Source: Asterias amurensis | Lineage: Eukaryota > Echinodermata > Asteroidea > Forcipulatida > Asteriidae | Reading direction: 5' to 3' | Assembly (NCBI RefSeq): GCF_032118995.1 | Contig: NC_092650.1 | Span: 27,273,501 to 27,337,500 of the forward strand | Length of the DNA stretch: 64,000 nt | In this document: one piece after another, positions 45,701-54,700 of the stretch | Numbering within the stretch: the first letter of the stretch is position 1 | How the letters are laid out: each line of letters begins with the position of its first letter | Program-made: the position numbers and the translations under genes | Notes under the pieces: model-generated | Seen by the model: only the letters and a program-made list of their open reading frames with translations | Databases searched by the model: none | What the model was told of the DNA's origin: nothing

Positions 45701-48700
45701 CCAACGGGGCGATATAAAGAATCTTATTAGATATTAGTTTTGTATTGAGGATAAAGAATATTGATTTGTTTACAGAACTCAAGGAAAGTACTGCGTATAC
45801 CATGTATACAGTGCTTAAAACACATCAGTGTAAGAGTAAAAACAAATTATATAAGTAATCTTGCCAGCCGTCGATTGCACAAAACTCTTCCTAACTTAAG
45901 ACTAATCTTAGGACTTAGGACGAGTCCCAACCCTGCACTGTGGCATGCAGACCTTAAATTTAATCCTAAGTTAGGAAGAGTTACTCGTCCTAACTCGAGA
46001 TAAGACGAGTCCTAATTCTTTGTGAAATCGTCCACAGGGGTCTTAGGTCCAAGTCCAAATGAGTAGGCCTGGGCGAATTATTCGAATATCCGGTTAATGG
46101 CGAATAGGTTTTCCTATCCGTAACCGCGAATGTCTTTTTTTTCTTAACCGGATATCCGCATAGGGCGCGAATACCTATTTACAAACCGGATAATTCTGTA
46201 ATTACAACCTAGTAACCGGATATTCTTTAATATCCGAATATCCGCGGACGTCGGGCGACAACTGATATGAAAATTTTGTCTGAATCCTTATGAAACTTCT
46301 ATTGAGACAGCATAAAACAGCATATATTAAGTATTTAACTATGCTCACCTCCGTGAAGAGTTAGAACAATGACATTTCTGACGTAATTTGTTCAAAGATT
46401 ACAAAAGTTTTCCTTCACGCAGAGTCAATCACGATCAAAAGAAAAAGCAAATCGCCATCTTTAAATTAGATCCGGTCATTTTTATGAATGAACCGAGTGA
46501 CACTGTCTAAAACTAATATCAATCCGCCTATAAGATCTCATTCACAAACGAATAGCGCCCTCTAGCGGCAAAAACAAATATTTTGTAATTTTTTTTTAAT
46601 TTTTTTTTAAATAGCGCCCTCTAGCGGCGAAAAAACTATTCGAATATCCGGTTAATTTTCGGATAGTTGGCCAGCGGTGTCCGAATAACAAAATTTCACT
46701 ATTCGCCCAGCACTACAAATGAGGACCATTTGATTTTTCTCATACCAAACCCAATATTGTGCTTCCTTACCTTGTAAATATATATTTGGTTTGCGGTAAC
46801 ACCATGCGTGTATCTACTTGCCAGGTACAGTTTATTCTTAGAGAACTGTTTTAGAGAACTGTCTTTCTTTATTCTACAGAAAGACAGTTCTCTAAGAACA
46901 AACTCTACCTGACAAGTAGATACACACATGGAGCCGATTTCACAAAGATCTAAGATTGATCGTAACTGCAAATCAATCGTAGTTGCTAAGTAAAGTGTGA
47001 TGTCACAATACAAATCACTATGGTGTTGCCGCAAACCAAATATATATTGATACCTCACCATGCAATGCCTCAAATCCTATATACATGCGTACCTTGTAAA
47101 TCCTTGTTTTTCTAGTTGTTGAACACACTGCTTGGTTAGTTCCTCAATCCGGCAACCAATGAGAGGAAATGAACTGGATTCATACTGCAAGGCGCACGGT
47201 TCTTGAGCTTCATGTACAACATCAGCCAGCGCCATTCCATAGGCTGATAAAATGCCAGAAAATCTAACAGAGGAATAAATGCAGGGGTGAGAGTCACTGT
47301 TGACAAAAATGAAGTCTGAAATCAAATGAAAGTGTGACATTTCTAACAAAGTTAGGCTGCATCTGAATAAAACGAGTTAAGCTACGACTATGTGGCAGTT
47401 TCAGATGTGAACATGCAAAATTATGTGCTTATTCAAATTTGTTCAACAGTTGAAGAAACTTTAAAGTAAACCGGTGTTAAAATGCAAGTTCCAAAAAAAT
47501 GAAATTGTCAATAGAAACAACTTTGATTTGGATTGACCTATGACCTCTTACAGGAACTAACCTATGAATGAAGACAGTTGACATTCCCAATGACCTTGCT
47601 ATAGCGCAAGCATGCTGACCTCCTGCACCACCAAAACAAGCTAACACATGACATGACGTGTCATGACCTTTAGCCTGGAGAAAAAGACATTCAAACTGTC
47701 AGAAAATTCATCCAAGACAATTATACTTGAAACTTGTGTTTTGCATTTAACATAATAGACTGTGCATGTCTCGCGCATATTCAAATGTTTTTGTGACTAC
47801 TTTGGTTTAACGCATGAAAGAAACAAACTCATTCACCTTGTACTCATACATGTACAGTGTATGTTTGAATATGCACAATACTTGCACTGTCTTAACGCCT
47901 CTCTTAATACTTATGCATGACGTCATAATTCTTACCCAAAATGAGGCTATGGGCGCACTTCCCCCATCACTTGCCGTGGCTGCGCCCATCGCCTCGTTTT
48001 GAGTAAGCATTGTGACGTACCTCATGCATAAATATTAAGAGAGGCGTATAGGGACAAAAAGACATAATCAGGGAGATTTTCAATTTGTACATTGGAACAT
48101 TGAAATAATGGGAACTTTCTGCAGAATCAGGGAGAATTATTGGCGACTCTGATACCAAAACAAAATTTAAGAACAGATAATCCACAATGTCATAGAAAGT
48201 TCATAACGGTGAAAATTCTGCTTTTGTTAGACCGTTCCTTAGTTACCTGAGTGAGAGCTCTGATTGGTCGACACATTGTCTCATTAGCAACGTTAATGAA
48301 ACCCATAGCGATCTCTTCCATGCTCATTGGTTCTTTCTTGGTTCCCTCCGGCTGACTCGCCAAAAACTCATTCACCTCAAAATAAAAACAAGAAATGCAA
48401 ACTCTAAAAGATTCTCTTAGGGAAAAACTTGGTTCTTTTTGGTTTTTACCCATACACCGATGTGTGTTAGCACTGTATACTCAGTACTTTCCCCGAGTCC
48501 TGTGAAAAAATATCACAAGCATGTTACTCGGGTGGGATTCGAAACCGACGACCCATGCAATTCTAGAGCAGTGTCTTACTAACTAGTCTACCGAGGTTGC
48601 CGGTAGCTAGAGGCAGTTCGAATCCTATGTTTGGCAGCGGGTACCGCAACGATATAATTTTTCACAGGACTCGGGAAAGTACTGAGTATACAGTGCTAAC

Positions 48701-51700
48701 ACACATCGGTGTATGGGTAAAAACCAAAAATTAATATTGTTTATCCCCGATACAAATTTAACATCTATTATAACTTGGTTCTTAAATACCACCAAGGCAC
48801 CCACAAGAATACAAAACAAAGACATACGGTGTAATACCAAAACTCTCAAATACATACAGGGAAAATGACAGTGAAAATGCAATACAATGAGTGAGTAAAG
48901 CCTGGAGAATTAAATACGTTTTGAGTTGAGATTGAAAAGTACTTCAAGAACTAGATAATGTCTTGTCACTGATAGCTACATGCGCTCATTTTGGCAAAAC
49001 TGGCACCTAATGAAATTAATGGCCCAGTGATTGGGGTAATAATGTCCTAGAGGTTTAATGATGGATTTGAGCGCTATGTAAGAATTCAATTCAATGTTTA
49101 ATGTCCATAAAATATATATTTACTTTGTGGAACATGGTCATAACAGTAAGTCACTATTAATATTATTTTTGTTTAAATATTTATGGATGTGTCTCTACCT
49201 CTTTGGTGAGAGTAATGAAAGCTTTGACCGATGCATCAATGTCCAGAGGTTGGTCTTCACTCTTGCCAAATATACTGGGGAAGAACTCTGGCCTTAAACG
49301 TCCAAGCACCAAGTTAGCGTCTGTCACGCAGAGTGGTCCACCTTCAGAAATCACAGATTGTCATTAGGGATGATACTTCTACAATGCCTTAATGGATGGA
49401 ACCACGAACATTGCATGCACAAAACGAGTGCTTTAACTATTGTTATAATTAGTATTATGTATTTCTGGTTATGAAATAGAAGATGCCTCATATACGTCTG
49501 AGGAAACCTGCAAACAGGGGTGAAACACTGAACCACTTTACTTGTTTGGTTTGAGATTTTTCTAAAACACTACCACAATGGCTGGCCACCGGTTTGGAGT
49601 AAAATGTCTACTTTTAATTTTGAGTCCTTCACTTAGCTTAAAAGAACATTACAGAATTGGTAAGAACAAAAAATCGCAAAGATCACAGATTTACATAAAA
49701 TTTACACGGTCTAATGATGATGATAGAAAACGTCCTTTGAAACAAATAATCTAATTTTGAGTTTGGAGTTTATCGCTCAGTGAGCGTTTCATTCATTTTT
49801 GTTTTGGCATCGGTGCAATGCAAAATTTGCAATCGTTTTTTCATTATTCTCTCGTAACCCCAGATGGCCGATCGATTTCGAACTTCTACAGGTTTGTCAG
49901 TTTATGTATATGGGGATTACATAAAGTGCTTACACTGCCAGCCTTTTTTTTGTGCTAGCAAAACCAATTCTGTAATGTTCCTTTAATTGTCATCTAAAAA
50001 GTTGTACGAGAAAAGAGTAACCTTTTACCTTTACGATAGCAAGTAGGTCCCGGGTGTGCACCGGCTGATTCAGGTCCAACCACGAAGAGACCTGATCGGA
50101 AAAATAAACGCGATCCACCACCTGCTGCTACCGTGTTGATATCCAACTGAAAGACAGGTACAAGTCTAGTTTATTTATCATTCCTGGTATTAAAGGCAGT
50201 GGACACTATTGGTAAATGTCAAAAACAAGCCTTCACAGTTGGTGTATCTCAACAAATGCATAAAATAACAAACCTGTGAAAATTTGAGCTCAATCGGTCA
50301 TCGAAGTTGCGAGATAATAATGAAAGAAAAAACACCCTTGTTACACGAAGTTGTGTGCGTTTAGATGGTTGATTTAGAGACCTCAAGTTCTAAACCTGAG
50401 GTCTCGAAATCAAATTCATGGAAAATTACTTCTTTCTCGAAAACTTTGGCACTTCAGAGGGAGCCCGTTCTCACAATGTTTTATACCACCAACCTCTCCC
50501 CATTACTCGTCACCAAGAAAGGTTTTATGCTGAAAATTATTTTGAGTAATTACCAATAGTGGCCACTGCCTTTAACTTCATGCTAATAGACTGTGCAAGT
50601 CTTGTCTGAAAGACAGGTACAAGTCTAGTTTATTTATCATTCCTGGTAAAGCTTCATGCTAATAGACTGTGCGAGTCTAGTCTAAAAGACAGGTACAAGT
50701 CTACTTTTTTATCATTCCTGGTAAAGCTTCATGCTAATAGACTGTGCAAGTCTAGTCTAAAAGACAGGTACAAGTCTACTTTTTTATCATTCCTGGTAGA
50801 GCTTCACGCTAATAGACTGTGCAAGTCTAGTTTAAAAGACAGGTACAAGTCTAGTTTATTTATCATTCCTGGTAGGGCTTCATGCTAATAGACTGTGCAA
50901 GTCTAGTCCGAAAGACAGGTACAAGTCTACTTTGTTTATCATTCCAGGTAGAGCTTCACGCCAATAGACTGTGCAAGTCTAGTGCACATTCAAACATTGC
51001 AACCATTAAAGTGTGCGAGTTTGTTTCCTTCACGCAATAATGTATTGAACGTGAGATCACAATGGTCACAAAATTGTTTGAAAATGCAGAACACTTGAAC
51101 AGTCTATACCTGCCAACTTTTAATTACAAATGATTATAAATTTATAAAATAAGTTTGTTCACCTACATGTACACACATGGCTGAAGTCTGACAAATGGAG
51201 CATTCAAGTATGAGATGCAAACGTTTCAATGGTAAACTTGTTCCTATTTTGCAAAAAACATGAACTGACTTCAATCTTGCAATAGGATTAAGCTTATTTT
51301 ACTTACTTGAGGTGCTTGTATGGTTACCCCGGCAGTAGTTGTCTCAAAAACATGTTCATATTCACCAGCATAGCGACTCACATCAGTGGAAGTTCCTGGA
51401 ATGCAAAATTTAATAAAAAAGTAATGAGCCACTGAACAAAGATATTGACTTATAGGGAGACTGCCAACACCAGGTTCAAGTCTTTTTTTGTTAAAACCCA
51501 AAACTGTCAAAAAAGTAAAAATATTGGCACAAAATTCAGTAAAAAGAAATTAGTGATTTGGGGTAAAATTACATACAAAGCCTACAATTTGGTTCAAAAC
51601 CTTTTCTCAGCGTTAATTTAGCATAAAGATATTGAGTTAATTATATCCCAAAAAACCCTCTTAGGCCTCGCAATAACCCACATCAGCCGTATCATATGCC

Positions 51701-54700
51701 GTGGTGCCCTGTGCTTTTGCTGTGGTGCCCTCTGCAAGTTCCAATACAAAGTAACATTTCCCACCTAGAAGTGCACCTTAACAGAGGACAATTGTTGTGC
51801 CTCTTCAAGAGTGAAGTTCAAGTTTCATTTTGTATTTTGCTTAAGGCATCATCACCCCAACCCCCACCACTGCTCTACCGGCCAGGCTTCGGACTGATGA
51901 TACCCAAGCCTACATCCGTATCGACTGTAAAAGGGGTAACCCTGTTTCAGCCCTAGGAGGAGGTGGCATAGGCCTCTGGACAAAAATAATTGTAGCCCAC
52001 ACCTTGAAGTGGCCGTCAGGCCTTGTGTGTCTGGCAACTTACATAAAAAAAACTTAAAAAAAACATCACCTCTAAAAAGGTTTGGGTGCCATCCTCTACC
52101 CAGCATGATGGATCACTAAATAAGATGAGGAAATCTAGCTTACCTCCCATATCAAATCCTATAACAGGTAGATCTGTTTCTCTTTTGTACGTAGTGACTG
52201 CGTACCCAACAACTCCTCCAGCTGGCCCCGATAGAATGGCACGAGAACCATTAAATCTGAAAATGAAAAAGTTAATAATAATGGCTTCTTATTATAGCAT
52301 GCTCATAATGCTTAAACATTCAGTATTTTCCTTCAAGATATGTGGGACTATGTTTGAATGATGAGACCAATTCCTTTAACATAGCACCATGTAATGGTCT
52401 ACAAGACGCTGTGGCGTAATATGTAGCCAATCCAATAAGTGCAGTGGTTTTGTAGTGTGCGTTACACAACACACAGTAACAACAGCTTTATAGGTCCCAT
52501 CTTCTGAAGGATTTTGACATACATGCAGTGTCTCATACAATAAGGTTTGAATCAAACTCAAAGAACAACTCACTTGTCCATAGGGGTAAGTCCACCATCG
52601 GACTGCATGAATAAAACCCTCTTCCCTTCAAGACTGTTCTGGAACCCTCCTGCAAAGCTTGCCAGGTAGGTCTTAATACAAGGTGTGAGGTAGGCATCAG
52701 CAGAAGCTAAAGTCAAAGTAAATAAGAAAACAATTTCATCCAAGAAATTGGCACATGTTATCATCACCTTCAACTCTGTGCGATTTGGGAACCTTCTGTT
52801 TTCCCCAAATCTGTCAGTTACTATGTTTTAAAATAAGAAGGTTAGGGAGGGGGTGAAGGGAGGGAGCCCTCCTTACCTGTATATCCCCTAGGGAACATTA
52901 TAACCATCGGCATGACACTACTGGATAATGAGGTAGGTAGAGGAGGGGTTTAGGGGAGGGGTTTATGGGGAGAGGTTAGGGGTAAGGGTTAGGAGGAGAG
53001 GTTGGGGTAAGGTTTAGGGGTAGGGGTTAGGGGGAGAGGTTGGGGGAACGGGTGAGCCCTCCTTACCTGTATAGCCTCTAGGGACCATTCTAACCATCGG
53101 CATGACACTACTTGATAGTGACACATGATGGAACCCCATCCGCTTAGCTAGTTCTCCAATCTGCTTCTCATGCCTGTCAAACCTGTAAGCAAATAACACC
53201 AACCGTTACTAATGGTGTGAAGGAAGCAGTCCGCCATTTGGTTTCATCTAGTTACATTTATTGAAGAGGGCCAGACGGAAGGCAGCTCAAATAACTGACC
53301 TCATTGTTACAAGCTCAATGGAGGAAGCACCCATCTGGAAAAGCTGAGTAAGTGCAAAGCTGTTTTTTGGTGTTTTTCCATGAGAGATTATCTCACACCA
53401 CTTCAAGGTGAGGGCTACGTTTAACTGATTTGGGCTACTGACCCAAATCAACTGTCACCAGGGGCAGATTGCCACCTACTCCTGGGGTTGAAACAGGGTT
53501 ACCCCCTTCACATACCTTAAGGATAAAAAAACAAGACCGCATGACTTCTTTGTTCAGGTTTTTTCTAACCAAAATTGGTCCAGTGTAAAATTCAAGCCCT
53601 GATTGATACACATTTTTAAGCAACTTACGTGTAAGCATGTTTGAGAACAACTGCAAGACTCTGTATACCCTTATCAAGTACCGTCTGAAGATCAACTTGA
53701 AGTTTCTTCATATCAATACCCTCCCGTACCTCAAGCTATAAAATAACAACAGTACTACATGTATAAGAATTTTATTAGACGATGACTCAGCAAGATAGTC
53801 GAAATATTAGATAAGTTACAATAGATAAGTTGCAATAGATGCCATCTTTATGGGTAAATTGAATTTTGGCTTGCAGGCGCGTCAAGCGCTCAGTTAATTA
53901 ACGCAACCACGCTGTTTACTAACCAATCAGGCAACAAGTTTTGAGAAATGTGCACGTGCTACTTGCCCTTCCCAGCAAAACGCACGGCTGTGTGTTCCAA
54001 ATTGCCTGTAAAGATGGCTGATTTATGTCATGTGGGAACTAACTATCTAACTAACTAAGTAGAATTCTCGGCTGATTTTCTACCTTCTGCCAAAGCAGTA
54101 GTTTAAAAGCAGGATAGTTCTTTTCAGAACTTAGAAGTCTATAGAATTCCTAAAATCTACTCCGCAGTAGTATAATAAAAAGTAAGACAGTTTTCTATTA
54201 GAACAAAGCTACCTGGCAAGGTAGATACACACATTTATGGTGTTAATACATATATTGATATCTCACCCTGTAATGCTTCAAGTCCAAAACATTTATTAGG
54301 CACTTTCAAACATATCTTTCAAACAAGCGTCCCTGAAAACATCTCAACTCCTTTGGAGTATGCAAAAACTAGCACATAGATTATAGACCCATTGCATGTG
54401 ACATCACACTCCCAAAACGGAGGCAGATCATTAGCTGTTCTCTGTGCATAAAAACGTGTGCGTGACCTCATCGTACCTGTAGCGTTTCGCGTTATGCAAC
54501 GGGGAGCTACGGATTTCTTTCACACTACAGAATGTGCCTCCGAACAATGCGCATAATGTTGGATTTCAACTCTCTTTTGTGTATGTTAGATAAGATTTTG
54601 ACACCCAAAATGAAAACCCAAAATGACATCCAGAGTACGCTGCACGTATTGCAAGGGGTCTATACTAAGCGTTCACAATCTCTACCATCGCAACTACCCA

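Noticed and set aside
52930..53050. GGGTTAGGGG-like tract as interstitial telomere
   Set aside because: Spacing is irregular, with many GGAGAGG words. It behaves as a local G-rich minisatellite inside an intron.
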